This document shows positions 8,386-18,258 of a DNA stretch of 64,000 nt, in pieces. The notes beneath the pieces are model-generated. The model was not told the origin of the DNA. It searched no databases and saw only the letters and a list, made by a program, of their open reading frames with translations. Numbering within the stretch: the first letter of the stretch is position 1; each line of letters opens with the position of its first letter. The DNA lies in assembly GCA_947591605.1 (NCBI GenBank), contig CANQDF010000008.1, positions 1 to 64,000 of the forward strand, written 5' to 3'. The stretch comes from an uncultured Clostridia bacterium. GTDB taxonomy: Bacteria; Bacillota; Clostridia; Lachnospirales; CAG-274. The position numbers and the translations under genes were made by a program.

Positions 8386-9189
8386 TTAATCTTTCCACCA
8401 CGCTTTGAAACTGTGGGTTTCTCTTTCACTCTCCGGCGGTATTTGCATATAATTCCCATATATATTTCTTAAATATTCATCATAATTCGATGGCGCATTG
8501 AACAAATACCTTTCAAATTCTACATTAATTTTTTTCATAAATGCTTCTTTTGTAGTTCGATCCTTATTACTTCGACCCCATACAACACATCCTATATAAT
8601 CACTATTTTCATATTTTTTTATCATACATATTTTATCCATTATCTTGCATAAAAATTTACAGGAAAAAATATTTATAAACGGATATATTATTATTTTAAT
8701 GACTTGTCTTTTCTTTGTTGCTCCCGAGCCAAAATCATTCCTCTTTATTTCAATTACTTTTCTCATTAATCTGGCCACTTTATAATGAAACTTATTGAGA
8801 AAATCATTTTTAAAATTTCCGTCAAGCGCAAACACATCTATCCACACACCTATTTTGGTTTTTTTTGCAAATTTCTCCTCTACTTCAGTTCTATTATCTA
8901 TGATCTTCGTAAATGGATATGTACTGTTGCCAAGTTTATATGAAATTACTTCTGTATTAGATGAAATCTTTTTATGTTTAGCAAGCTCAATAAATTTTTC
9001 ATAATCAGGCCTAGGCATAATTACATCAATATCATCATCCCACGGTATAAATCCCTTATGTCTTATGGCTCCTAAAAGTGTCCCATAGCCAAGTGTATAA
9101 TACAAATTGTTTTTATTACAAAAATCTGCAAATTTAATCAAAACAGACATTTCGATACTTTTTAATTCATCAATTTTAATTTCTTTCAT
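8386..9189 (-). CDS. licD: LicD-family phosphotransferase
   Basis: This 267-residue cytosolic protein has the hallmark LicD block at residues 33-58 (GYGTLLGAIRH, then PWDDDIDV), which holds the metal-binding Asp residues. LicD enzymes move a phospho-substituent such as phosphocholine or ribitol phosphate from a CDP-activated donor to a sugar. The ATG at 9189 has GAGG eight bases upstream. It sits between the flippase and a decayed cytidylyltransferase, so its original CDP-donor enzyme may have been lost. The intact CDP-generating genes downstream could supply a substitute donor; this is inference. The substrate cannot be read from the sequence. Confidence 0.88.
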   Translation of the reverse strand: MKEIKIDELKSIEMSVLIKFADFCNKNNLYYTLGYGTLLGAIRHKGFIPWDDDIDVIMPRPDYEKFIELAKHKKISSNTEVISYKLGNSTYPFTKIIDNRTEVEEKFAKKTKIGVWIDVFALDGNFKNDFLNKFHYKVARLMRKVIEIKRNDFGSGATKKRQVIKIIIYPFINIFSCKFLCKIMDKICMIKKYENSDYIGCVVWGRSNKDRTTKEAFMKKINVEFERYLFNAPSNYDEYLRNIYGNYMQIPPESERETHSFKAWWKD

Positions 9190-9311
9190 TTTTTATCCTC
9201 ATTTAATAATTTTAAATAATAATTTTAAACTTATTATATTTTTATTCGTACAATCAAATGATTTATATCTTATATATATTCTATCATAAACTTACTGATA
9301 TGCTTTGTTTT

Positions 9312-10559
9312 TTAATCAGCTGATTTTTTTGTGGATATAAATAATTTTCTGTATTTTATAACATAGAACATCCTAATCACCAACATAATCAGTTCTGTAA
9401 GAGTTCTTGCAATAGCTATATTAATTAATGTAAATGTGTTTGTAACAATTAAGTAAATTATAAGCAAAATATTAAATATAATAGCAATAACAGTTGAGGT
9501 TGTGACTTCCTTTGCCTTATTTATAGCTCCTAAAGCAGGCCAACCTACGATCATGGATGGAAATGCAAATACAATTACAGGTATCAAATATCTAAATACT
9601 TTTGTTGCAGGAAGATATTTTACGCCACCTAAAATCATCATTCCAATACCAGCACTAAAATATGCAATTACACTTCCTAAAATAATAATCGGCATAAAAA
9701 TAATCAAAACTCTCTTTATCAAGTTTATATCTTTGCTTTTTATCATTTCAGGATAAATTCCATTGGAAATAGGATTATAAACTGACTGAGCTGCTCCCAT
9801 TATCTGCATACATACGCTCCAATAAGCCACCTCTGTTGCACTTATTCTTATACCTATAATCAATGTATTGATCGTGTTAAATGAAGTTGACGAAGCTTCT
9901 GACAAAAAATATACAAAAGATTCTTTTATTTTTATTAATGCATTTTTTATCCCTGAAAATTGCAACGAAAGTTCAAGTTTTTTAAATTCATGTATTACCA
10001 GTATTACTGCTATCAAAGAACCCAATATATCAAATATGGGTATAAGTAATATATCGCTATCGTTTTTAACAAATATCAATGTCAAAATTGTTGAAATAAC
10101 TTTCATCAAAATAAACCGTATAGTTATAATATGCATTATTTCCAAACCCCTAAACAAAAAATCCATTAAAAAAATCGATGCAAATACTACGCCATAAGAT
10201 AAAAGAGTAAACAAAAAACATTTACGCAATATTGGTAACGATATAATCAAAATAATCAATAGCGCCAAAGCAACAATACCCATAATTACTCTTGCAAGCA
10301 TAGTGTCTCCTATTATTATTTCTAATGAATGTTTGTCATTTTTAGCTATAACAACATCTTTTGTTGCAGATAAAATAAAGCCAAAATCAACTATTATCTG
10401 CATATATGACATAACTGCCTTAACATATGCAACTGTTCCATAAATATCTGTTGATAGAACTCGTGTCAAGTATGGTAATGTAATAAGAGGAAATACCATT
10501 TTGGCAATATTAAAAGCCAAAAGCATACTTGTATTTTTTAAGATTTTAGTTTTCTTCAT
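9312..10559 (-). CDS. wzx: Wzx-type oligosaccharide flippase
   Basis: This hydrophobic protein of about 415 residues starts KKTKILKNTSMLLAFNIAK and is followed by about twelve predicted membrane segments. That is the pattern of the MOP/polysaccharide transport flippases that turn undecaprenyl-linked repeat units across the membrane. ATG 10559 is preferred over an in-frame TTG at 10595 because the family start matches there; the ribosome binding site (GAAAGAAG) is moderate. It completes a Wzx/Wzy export system with the polymerase-like gene at 11798 and the initiating transferase at 25456. Confidence 0.9.
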   Translation of the reverse strand: MKKTKILKNTSMLLAFNIAKMVFPLITLPYLTRVLSTDIYGTVAYVKAVMSYMQIIVDFGFILSATKDVVIAKNDKHSLEIIIGDTMLARVIMGIVALALLIILIISLPILRKCFLFTLLSYGVVFASIFLMDFLFRGLEIMHIITIRFILMKVISTILTLIFVKNDSDILLIPIFDILGSLIAVILVIHEFKKLELSLQFSGIKNALIKIKESFVYFLSEASSTSFNTINTLIIGIRISATEVAYWSVCMQIMGAAQSVYNPISNGIYPEMIKSKDINLIKRVLIIFMPIIILGSVIAYFSAGIGMMILGGVKYLPATKVFRYLIPVIVFAFPSMIVGWPALGAINKAKEVTTSTVIAIIFNILLIIYLIVTNTFTLINIAIARTLTELIMLVIRMFYVIKYRKLFISTKKSAD

Positions 10560-10699
10560 GCCATATATGCTTCTTTCTGTATTAAGAATGTTCAAAAATA
10601 ACGTAATAGTAAACAGTTTATGATATAATCAACAATGTATATTTGTAAAATTTAACCAAAATTAATTTTGGAATTTCTAATTGCAATGCTATAATAATA

Positions 10700-11729
10700 T
10701 CAACCAAACATAACTTTATTGATTTTGGGGAATCTTTTCATAATAATAGAAATGACCAACGGAATGCAAACTCCTGCAATCAATGAAATAATTGTGTTAA
10801 TCAATCTACTTTCAAATAAAGAAACCTCACATAATGAACTAATCAAATAAATATATATAGTTTTTGTGCCTATTCTGTGTAATTGTGTATTGATTATTTT
10901 TGTATATTTGTATTCGTTGAAATAACTTATAACAGCATAGGCAAAGCCAATACCCAGTATACCAACAATATATCTACTGTAAAAGATTAATCCACTTTGA
11001 ATTAGATCAACTGAATTACTTAAAACAGGAACATATTTTATAATCAACATTGTTTTTTCATAAGCAGAGCCTGAACTGTGTGTATAAAAAAACATAGACA
11101 AAATATAAATAGTTATTAAAATAGATCTGCCCTTTTTTATTACACACATTTCTTTTTCTTTAAAATAAGAAGGTAAATAAAAACCTATAATATAATATGG
11201 ATAAAATAGCAACATATTTTTTGCTATTTCAAGCTTTGTAATTAAGAAAAAAACACACCATACGCAGTAATATCCTATAAATATAAAGTAAGATTTAATC
11301 GTTGTCCTCTTGCTTAAAAATAATGATACGTCACATAAAAGCAAATTTAACAAAAACCACGGAGATGGCAAAATAAAGAGTTTTAAAAAAAACATTTTAG
11401 GCAATATATATAATGAGCAGTCTTCTAAAACAATATAGTATATTGAATTAATAAAAGCCCAAATAATATATGGTATAAGCAGCCTTTTCATCCTCTTGAT
11501 AAGCCATTTATTGTTAAAGTTATTATTTGTTATTACCCCCCCCCCATATATATGCACTTAAAAAGGTAAATAAGGGCATATGAAAAGAATAACAGAATTT
11601 AAAAATCAAATTGTTGTTATAGGTTATAGGATCATACACATCACAAATAACATGACCAAGAACAACTAAAATAATTGCTGCTCCTTTCATGGCGTCAATA
11701 GTAAGATTCCTTTTTTTAGCAATTTCCAT
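10700..11729 (-). CDS. acyltransferase-3 family membrane protein, frameshifted at a G10 tract (phase-OFF)
   Basis: The reading frame from ATG 11729 begins KKRNLTIDAMKGAAIILVVL, then GHV and SFHMPLFTFLSAYIW. This is the N-terminus of an integral-membrane acyltransferase (PF01757, OafA/WcjD type) with the catalytic His in GHV. At ten G (11536-11545) this frame ends after 68 residues. The remaining 270 or so residues, rich in membrane helices (LLIPYIIWAFINSIYY and onward), continue in the next frame to 10700. Removing one G restores one open frame of 342 codons, the usual family size. The gene would add an acetyl or other acyl group to the glycan when ON. A sequencing error in the homopolymer is the alternative. 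Confidence 0.85.
11536..11545 (-). repeat. poly-G tract (10), putative phase-variation switch
   Basis: There are ten consecutive C on the plus strand (G on the coding strand) at codons 62-65 of the acyltransferase gene, in otherwise very AT-rich DNA. Nine G would keep the frame open and ten G breaks it. Such tracts change length by slipped-strand mispairing during replication. Confidence 0.85.
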
Positions 11730-11797
11730 ATTATTAAAATCCCTTTCCCATTTTATATATCAACAGAATGTAGTCCCAAAGACATACTTAAACCTCG

Positions 11798-13129
11798 TTA
11801 TTTACTGATAACAAGTCTAAACCTTTTATTTTGAGTAAAAATTTTTAACATTAGTAATCCAAATACACATACTATGATTTTTAGTGATTTAAAATAGAAT
11901 AATCCGCCCATATAAAATGCTATCTGAAAGTCATACAAAATACAGTAAGCGAAAAATGAATGACAATATCTTTCCTGCATAAGCCAACCATATGTGTATA
12001 TAATAGATTTAGACATTATTAATCCACCTAAGGCAGCTATCAGAAATATCCATATTGAAAATCCAAAAATTGCAGTAAGAATTGCTGGATAACCGCAATT
12101 CAGCGTGTATTGATCACCTGCAGTAAATGGATGACCCAACTGTCCCATTAAATAATATATTCCTGCGTCATACTTTCTGTCAGAAAATAAAAATGAGGAT
12201 ATTTCTTTTGATATTTGCGAAAAATCAACTGTGCTTACGGCGCTGTATTTTTCATCCGTTCCCCACCAGACTTCTCCTTGCAAAGCTAATGCACGATATA
12301 TAAATTTTCCAATCGCTGATTCGGTTGAAATAACGGAAGAGTATAGTCCCGTATTTTTACTTAAATCAAATAGCTTTAGCAATAAAATAATACCAATTAA
12401 AATACAAATAGATAGTTTTACAGTTTTTTTGATCTTAATTTTCTTTAATTTCATCTGAGTTAATATTGGAATCGCAAATGCTATCATTGAGGGGATATTT
12501 CCACTTGTTGAAAATCCCATAAGAAATCTGTATATAATAGAACCCAGTAAAAAAAGGATTGCTTTATTACGTCTTCTTATATCATTTATTTTCAAGCTAT
12601 CCCATAAGATCATACCTGCTACAAATGCAAAACCATTAATGAGCATGTCAAAATAATGTACAAAGGGAAGAGTTGAAAACATTGAAATATAGTTTCCGCG
12701 AGTAACTTCCGGATTTGTAATTATATTGCCGGAGATTAAGGCATCAATTAAGCAATATATATCAACAAAAAGCATAACATTAAGCCATAAATCTTTATTC
12801 CAACCGCTGCATTCATTATTTTCCAGTATTATATTCTTTAATGTATATTGTTTTCCTTTTTTATTGCTAACCAAACCCCAAACAGTAAAAAAATAAAATA
12901 CACTTAAAATAGCAACCAGCCTTAATGTTGCTCCGTTAAAATAGCTTGTTTTATAAATTGAGATCAAGTATATTCCATTTTCAATATATAAGCTTGACAA
13001 TGCTATCCATGTATGCTCAAAAAGCAAAAAGAATAACAAGAAAAAATATTCTTTTATCTTATGAAAAACTATATACCAAAGGCATAGTATCCATGCTACA
13101 ATAATTATATCGTACAACAGCTTTGTCAT
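11798..13129 (-). CDS. wzy: Wzy-like oligosaccharide repeat-unit polymerase
   Basis: This is a protein of about 443 residues with ten or more hydrophobic segments and one larger soluble loop after about residue 290 (GEVWWGTDEKYSAVSTVDFS and onward), as in O-antigen/capsule polymerases. Wzy proteins have little sequence conservation, so the call rests on topology and position between a flippase and glycosyltransferases. ATG 13129 overlaps the previous stop as ATGA and has AGGTG upstream; a GTG at 13138 is the alternative. It would join undecaprenyl-linked repeat units at the outer face of the membrane. Confidence 0.65.
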   Translation of the reverse strand: MTKLLYDIIIVAWILCLWYIVFHKIKEYFFLLFFLLFEHTWIALSSLYIENGIYLISIYKTSYFNGATLRLVAILSVFYFFTVWGLVSNKKGKQYTLKNIILENNECSGWNKDLWLNVMLFVDIYCLIDALISGNIITNPEVTRGNYISMFSTLPFVHYFDMLINGFAFVAGMILWDSLKINDIRRRNKAILFLLGSIIYRFLMGFSTSGNIPSMIAFAIPILTQMKLKKIKIKKTVKLSICILIGIILLLKLFDLSKNTGLYSSVISTESAIGKFIYRALALQGEVWWGTDEKYSAVSTVDFSQISKEISSFLFSDRKYDAGIYYLMGQLGHPFTAGDQYTLNCGYPAILTAIFGFSIWIFLIAALGGLIMSKSIIYTYGWLMQERYCHSFFAYCILYDFQIAFYMGGLFYFKSLKIIVCVFGLLMLKIFTQNKRFRLVISK

Positions 13130-14298
13130 TCCATGCACCTCATTAATCTATAATAATACATTTCATAAGAATTGTTGCCCTTCACATATTCAAATGCTTT
13201 CAATTGCATCCTTTTGTATTCACTTTCATTCAAGAGATATACATAATTTAATTTTTTAATTAAATCAGCTTCTGAATCAAATTTATAAACAATACCTGAA
13301 CCATCTGTAAGCATTTCAGGAATACCTCCTCTGTCAGAGCCGATAACAACAATTCCCTCTGACATGGCCTCAAGTATAGAAGTTGGATAGTTTTCCATCC
13401 ACATTGATGGCATAACCAAAAAATCGCTGTTTTTCATATTGTTTCTTACTTCTGTGTTTGAAACCATGCCATGATATTTTATCTTGCCGGTACCCTTTTT
13501 TACATATGTGTAGAATTCTTTTTTAATTTTATCATCAGTAATATTGCCAAAAATATTTAGTTCAACTTCCTTGTTTTGCGAAAAAACGATAAATGTTTTT
13601 ATAAAATGTAATATCCCCTTTTCCTTGTTGATCGAACCTGCATATATAAATTTTTTTCTTTGCTGCCAAGGTCTGTTGTCAGAGATGTTATTTGGGATAT
13701 TTCCCAGAGGATTATTTATGCAAACACTGTTGTAACCATACCGAAGCAAATATTCATTTAATTTACTGCTTGGAGAAATAAAAAGTTTAACATATTTTTT
13801 TCTTATTGGTTCTAAAATTCTTAACATCACATACTTTATTATAAGTTGGACTTTTGAACCATTCTCATAGCATTGCTTTAAACATTGAGCTGACCTATAA
13901 CCCTCACAGACCTTTTTATCGCCATTGATCCTAACGCACGACGAATTGGGACATATAGGATTATAATCATGAACTATCTGATATGTATTAAAGCCCTTAA
14001 ATGCAGGATATTGACTTAAAGGAGATGACCATAGGCTATGTATTATAACTATATCGGGATTATATTGCTTAACATATCTTCTGATTTTAGCATAAAGTAA
14101 CGGTTTAAAAAGTATTCTATTAACCTTGGCACAACAAGGAATTATATCCATATTTTTTTTAAACTCTTGAAGATTACCTTTATTGAAACATAAAAATTTA
14201 ACATCGTGACCATTATCTTCAAATATTTCCATTTGATTATTAGCTATTTGCTCTGCACCGCCTAATTGAGCAAACTCATTTACAAGTAAAATTTTCAT
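13126..14298 (-). CDS. GT4-family glycosyltransferase
   Basis: This 390-residue GT-B fold enzyme has an N-terminal acceptor domain (starts KILLVNEFAQLGGAEQIA) and a C-terminal donor domain containing KFIYAGSINKEKGI and the E-x7-E region MPSMWMENYPTSILEAMSEG. Cys-rich residues at 135-165 (CPNSSC, then CEGYRSAQC) resemble the insert seen in some capsule GT4 enzymes. It acts at the cytosolic membrane face on the lipid-linked repeat unit; donor and acceptor cannot be predicted. Its stop overlaps the polymerase start (ATGA), so the two are translationally coupled. Confidence 0.9.
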   Translation of the reverse strand: MKILLVNEFAQLGGAEQIANNQMEIFEDNGHDVKFLCFNKGNLQEFKKNMDIIPCCAKVNRILFKPLLYAKIRRYVKQYNPDIVIIHSLWSSPLSQYPAFKGFNTYQIVHDYNPICPNSSCVRINGDKKVCEGYRSAQCLKQCYENGSKVQLIIKYVMLRILEPIRKKYVKLFISPSSKLNEYLLRYGYNSVCINNPLGNIPNNISDNRPWQQRKKFIYAGSINKEKGILHFIKTFIVFSQNKEVELNIFGNITDDKIKKEFYTYVKKGTGKIKYHGMVSNTEVRNNMKNSDFLVMPSMWMENYPTSILEAMSEGIVVIGSDRGGIPEMLTDGSGIVYKFDSEADLIKKLNYVYLLNESEYKRMQLKAFEYVKGNNSYEMYYYRLMRCME

Positions 14299-14388
14299 AA
14301 TTTCTCCTCGTATGTCTATTGGCTTTCATGTTGTTTTTGCTTATTTTTATTATTTTCTCCCACACTTGTTTGATTTTAATTATTGGTG

Positions 14389-15453
14389 TTATTCAGAAAA
14401 ATTGTAGAAATAATTAAGCTTTTTTGTAAGCGACTTAAATATTTTACTTTTTGTCCAAATAGGCTCAAAGAGTCCTTTTCGTATGATTTCAGCTATAAAA
14501 GTCAACACAAATACCGACAAAATCACTACTAAAGTTAGTATTTCAAAATAAGAACCACCTATCCATTTATCACACATGAAAATATTATGCCACAAAAATG
14601 GATAAAAACCTTTGGTCTGATGTATAACATACACCGAGAAAGTCAGCCCGCCTATTTTGTTTATAATAAGATTGTAAAATGGCTTTCTATTGATAAAGTA
14701 TAAAAAAATAAAAAAGGAAATAATTATGTTTGGCGCTGTATGTATTTCCATTAAGTATCGTTTTGCCAAACCGGCAAACAAATCAAAAACACTAAATTGA
14801 TATGCACATATAATTATGGCCGATAAAAAAAGATAAAATAATATTCCTGCAAGCAGAAAAAATTTTGTATCGAGCTTTATGTTTCCGTGAATATATTTTT
14901 TATAATATCCTGTGCCTAAAAATACAAGGCCAAACCATAAAATCCACCCGGTCCAATCATCTATAGGCGGTCTAATCATTGTTTCAAGGCATATTAAAAC
15001 AAACATAACTATAAGAAAATTTCTAAGAAATATTCTGTTCCACTGAAATATCTTGTTTAAAAAAGGAGCAATAAGCATGAGTGCAATATACGCTGATGCA
15101 TACCAAACACCCCCCCCCACAAACGGGAAAAAATTTCTGCATATATTGACAACTCCTATTTGATTACCCAAAGCAATCATAATTATAGAAATCCCTGCAG
15201 TATATATCCATACATTGCCATATAATTTTAATATCCTTTCTGCCGAAAAAGGTCTGTCTATCATAAACCATGAACCTATCAACAAAAATATATTAACTGC
15301 AATTTTGGAACTATTACCGAAAAGTGTAATAAAGATTATATTGCCGGAAATATCATTTGCACCACTTTGATTAATAAAATGAGATAATACAATTAACGAC
15401 ATACAAAGTATTCTTAAAAGCTCTATATTGCTGTTGCGTTCTGTATGAGTCAT
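14389..15453 (-). CDS. acyltransferase-3 family membrane protein with in-frame G9 tract (phase-ON)
   Basis: This 354-residue integral-membrane acyltransferase starts THTERNSNIELLRILCMSLI and then VLSHF, which carries the catalytic His. About ten membrane helices follow, and a basic C-terminal tail. The family O-acylates surface glycans. At codons 112-114 the gene has nine G (15110-15118) encoding GGG within FVGGGVWYASAY. The frame is open at nine, and a change of one base would truncate the protein after about 115 residues. With the frameshifted paralogue at 10700-11729 it makes a pair of contingency genes in the same locus. The acyl donor and sugar acceptor are unknown. Confidence 0.88.
   Translation of the reverse strand: MTHTERNSNIELLRILCMSLIVLSHFINQSGANDISGNIIFITLFGNSSKIAVNIFLLIGSWFMIDRPFSAERILKLYGNVWIYTAGISIIMIALGNQIGVVNICRNFFPFVGGGVWYASAYIALMLIAPFLNKIFQWNRIFLRNFLIVMFVLICLETMIRPPIDDWTGWILWFGLVFLGTGYYKKYIHGNIKLDTKFFLLAGILFYLFLSAIIICAYQFSVFDLFAGLAKRYLMEIHTAPNIIISFFIFLYFINRKPFYNLIINKIGGLTFSVYVIHQTKGFYPFLWHNIFMCDKWIGGSYFEILTLVVILSVFVLTFIAEIIRKGLFEPIWTKSKIFKSLTKKLNYFYNFSE
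15110..15118 (-). repeat. poly-G tract (9), putative phase-variation switch
   Basis: There are nine consecutive C on the plus strand (G on the coding strand) inside the acyltransferase gene, currently in frame. Together with the tract at 11536-11545 these are the only homopolymeric C/G runs of nine or more in the window, and both fall in acyltransferase genes. Confidence 0.8.
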
Positions 15454-15605
15454 ATATTTTTAACCTCCATTTAAGGCGATTTGCAATTATTTCTTTAATT
15501 ATGAAAAATATCTGTACTGCCTTTAGATATATGACACGACCCGACTCATGAATTATTCTTCATATATTAATATAATTGTAAAAAAGCAACAAATCGCTTA
15601 TATCC

Positions 15606-16733
15606 TCACATGTCAGAAAAAATTTTCTCTATATTTTTACTGCTTATTTTCCATGAAAATCTATGTATATTCTCTTCCCCTTTTATAATCAACTTCTTTG
15701 CCTGATTCGGATCATCAATAAGTGATTTTATTTTTTCGATAATATCGTTAATGTTATAGGGATCCACAAAAAGAGCAGCATCGCCCGCTATTTCCGGCAA
15801 GCATGTTATATTCGAAGTTATAACAGGAGTACCATAATACATTGCTTCAATAATTGGTATACCAAACCCTTCGTATGTTGATGCAAAAACAAAAATATCT
15901 GCATAGCTGTATAATTGGGAAAGTATTTCATTTGAAATATATCCAAGTGAAATTATTCCATTTATATGATTATTTTCTATATATTTTTTTTCCTCAGAAA
16001 CGTCCCATTCCTTAAATCCGTATAATACCAGTTTATATTTTTTTTTATATTTGTCAGGTAGACCCTGATAGGCTTTAATTACATTTATAGTGTTTTTTCT
16101 CTTTTCTATTGAACCAGGCGCAAGAATATATTTTGAATTTATACTATTATTATTGCAAAAAGATAGCCAATCATTATCATCTATCAGAGGATCATTAAAT
16201 GAAACAGAATTATAAACCACATGAGCTTTGTTTTTTACGTCATTACCTAAAACCTCTGCTATTTCCTCCAAAGAAAATTTGCTGACAGTTATAATCTTGT
16301 CACATTTTTTTGTTATTATTGGCACTACCTTTTTTCTATATAATGCGCCCAATTTTTTATAAAGTGTTTTTCCTCCTTTCCAATCAGTCTTAATATATAT
16401 AACATCATGTATCGTAACAATTCTTTTACAATTCATATTAATACAGCCTGTATTAAACGGGAACCAAAAAATGTCAATTTTGTCTTTATCCGCCGCTCGC
16501 TTTAAATCAAATTGCTCCCATATAGGAAATACACTTTTTTTCATCAATACCAAATCAATATTATTTGCTTTTATTTTAGATTCTTCATTATCATTCATTC
16601 TTTGCGGTATATACACTTTTATATTGTTTTCATGAGTAAATTGCTCTGAAAAATTAATAAGTATATTATATAAAACATGTCCCATGCCGGTTTTTTTCCC
16701 AACCATAAAATAGCCGTCAATTCCTATATTCAT
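15606..16733 (-). CDS. GT4-family glycosyltransferase
   Basis: This is a 375-residue GT-B enzyme. The N-terminus NIGIDGYFMVGKKTGMGHV is the sugar-acceptor domain. The donor domain carries KYILAPGSIEKRKN and the E-x7-E motif FASTYEGFGIPIIEAMYYG, followed by PVITS and CLPEIAGDAA, all typical of mannosyl/heptosyl-type GT4 enzymes. ATG 16733 has GGGAGG close upstream. About 250 AT-rich bases precede it, in which no reliable promoter could be picked. It probably adds one sugar of the capsule repeat unit in the cytosol; GDP-mannose or a GDP-heptose made by the upstream genes are possible donors. Confidence 0.9.
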   Translation of the reverse strand: MNIGIDGYFMVGKKTGMGHVLYNILINFSEQFTHENNIKVYIPQRMNDNEESKIKANNIDLVLMKKSVFPIWEQFDLKRAADKDKIDIFWFPFNTGCINMNCKRIVTIHDVIYIKTDWKGGKTLYKKLGALYRKKVVPIITKKCDKIITVSKFSLEEIAEVLGNDVKNKAHVVYNSVSFNDPLIDDNDWLSFCNNNSINSKYILAPGSIEKRKNTINVIKAYQGLPDKYKKKYKLVLYGFKEWDVSEEKKYIENNHINGIISLGYISNEILSQLYSYADIFVFASTYEGFGIPIIEAMYYGTPVITSNITCLPEIAGDAALFVDPYNINDIIEKIKSLIDDPNQAKKLIIKGEENIHRFSWKISSKNIEKIFSDM

Positions 16734-16989
16734 ATTTCTTCCTCCCGATAAAAATCATATGAAAATATAAAACAATGTTATTTATAAACATTGATTAAAA
16801 TATTATAGATAACTGCTGCTGGCTATAATACACTTTTAAAGTAGTTTATTATAGAATTACAAAAATTTTAAAATATACTTAAAATTTAAATAATGAGAAC
16901 AAAAAATTATTATATCGTTAAAATAGGATCAATAATATAAAGCCATCTAATTTATATATTTAACAACAAATGCACTTTAGTATTAATAT

Positions 16990-18243
16990 CTATAATCCAA
17001 TATCGCCAAACACATCATATATTTTATTCCAGTCATGATATTTCTTTACATAATCCTGACCGCTTTCTCCAATTTTTCTGCGCAGCCCATCATTTTTTTT
17101 CAGTTCATTAATTGCATCAATCATATCCTCTGCTGTATCAGCAATTACAAGCTCTTTTTTGTTGGTAACATTCAGCCCCTCAGCTCCCACGCTGTTTGTG
17201 ATAACAGGCATGCCCATTGCCATAGCTTCGATTATTTTAGTTTTAATACCTGTTCCGAATACAACGGGAGATAAATAAATATCTGTGGCTTTTACAACTT
17301 TTCTTATATCATCTACATAACCCATTATCTTAACTCTGGGATCATTAACTGTTTTTTTCAGTTCTTCGGGAAATTTGCCTATAACGTAATATGTAATATC
17401 CTTTGGCAAATGTGGAAGAATATTATTATTTATCCACTCTATAGAAGAAGCATTCGCCTCATACGTAAAATTACCTACTATAGACATAGAGTTTTCCATA
17501 TGCTTCATATCTTGGCTTTCCGCATAATACTCAATATCCGCTCCCATTGTGAGGACTACAGCCTTATCTGTATTGTGCATTTTGTTAAATTCTTCTGCTT
17601 CAATTGGAGATATAAATGTAATATAATCAAACATAGATGCAAGACAATTTTCATATTTATTCAATCGTTTTATCTCAAGATTTAAAACAACATTTTTAAT
17701 AAATTTAAAGTTTGTAATCTTATTTATAAAATTGGGCATACTATTGCTAAAATATCCTGCAATATTTCCACTTCCCGAAGCTTCAATCTGCCTTCCATAT
17801 CGTTTTGCAAGCAAATCATCCTCAATTAATATTTTAGGTATTGACTTTTTAGGCAGTTTACTGTAATACGGTACCAAACGAACCATATCAATAACCATTG
17901 CATCCGGATCAATCTTTTCAAAATAAGCCAAGAGCTTTTTCGCTATTTTGTTACTGTAGAACATTGAATTTTGCAATGGCCATTTATCAAACAAAAAAGA
18001 TTGTTTAATTATCGTTACAATTGAACTTGCGATTTTAGGAGTATCAACATAAACAACATCCTTTATAAAATCTGGATGAGGTATACTTCTATCTGCATTT
18101 TTATCGGCAAAACAGAATAAATAAATATCATATCCACATTTTTCACGGAGTCCTTTACAGTTAAAATATAATGTTATTTCTTTACCGCTTGTTGTTGGCC
18201 AGAATTGTCTTGAAGCAACAAACAATAATTTTTTATTATTCAT
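16990..18243 (-). CDS. GT4-family glycosyltransferase
   Basis: This 417-residue GT-B enzyme starts KKLLFVASRQFWPTTSGKE and has a donor-site block near residues 330-370 (LSPVVFGTGIKTKIIEAMAM, then GMPVITNSVGAEGL). This arrangement is common in GT4 enzymes that follow nucleotide-sugar genes in capsule loci. It lies 15 bases after the GDP-sugar dehydratase gene, so it may use the GDP-deoxyheptose or GDP-mannose made by these genes; this is inference from position. It marks the downstream end of the tightly packed sugar-nucleotide block. Confidence 0.9.
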   Translation of the reverse strand: MNNKKLLFVASRQFWPTTSGKEITLYFNCKGLREKCGYDIYLFCFADKNADRSIPHPDFIKDVVYVDTPKIASSIVTIIKQSFLFDKWPLQNSMFYSNKIAKKLLAYFEKIDPDAMVIDMVRLVPYYSKLPKKSIPKILIEDDLLAKRYGRQIEASGSGNIAGYFSNSMPNFINKITNFKFIKNVVLNLEIKRLNKYENCLASMFDYITFISPIEAEEFNKMHNTDKAVVLTMGADIEYYAESQDMKHMENSMSIVGNFTYEANASSIEWINNNILPHLPKDITYYVIGKFPEELKKTVNDPRVKIMGYVDDIRKVVKATDIYLSPVVFGTGIKTKIIEAMAMGMPVITNSVGAEGLNVTNKKELVIADTAEDMIDAINELKKNDGLRRKIGESGQDYVKKYHDWNKIYDVFGDIGL

Positions 18244-18258
18244 TGATATTACTCCTCT

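Noticed and set aside
10593..10595. TTG start giving a longer flippase
   Set aside because: The extra twelve residues are not like flippase N-termini and ATG 10559 begins the family-typical basic helix.
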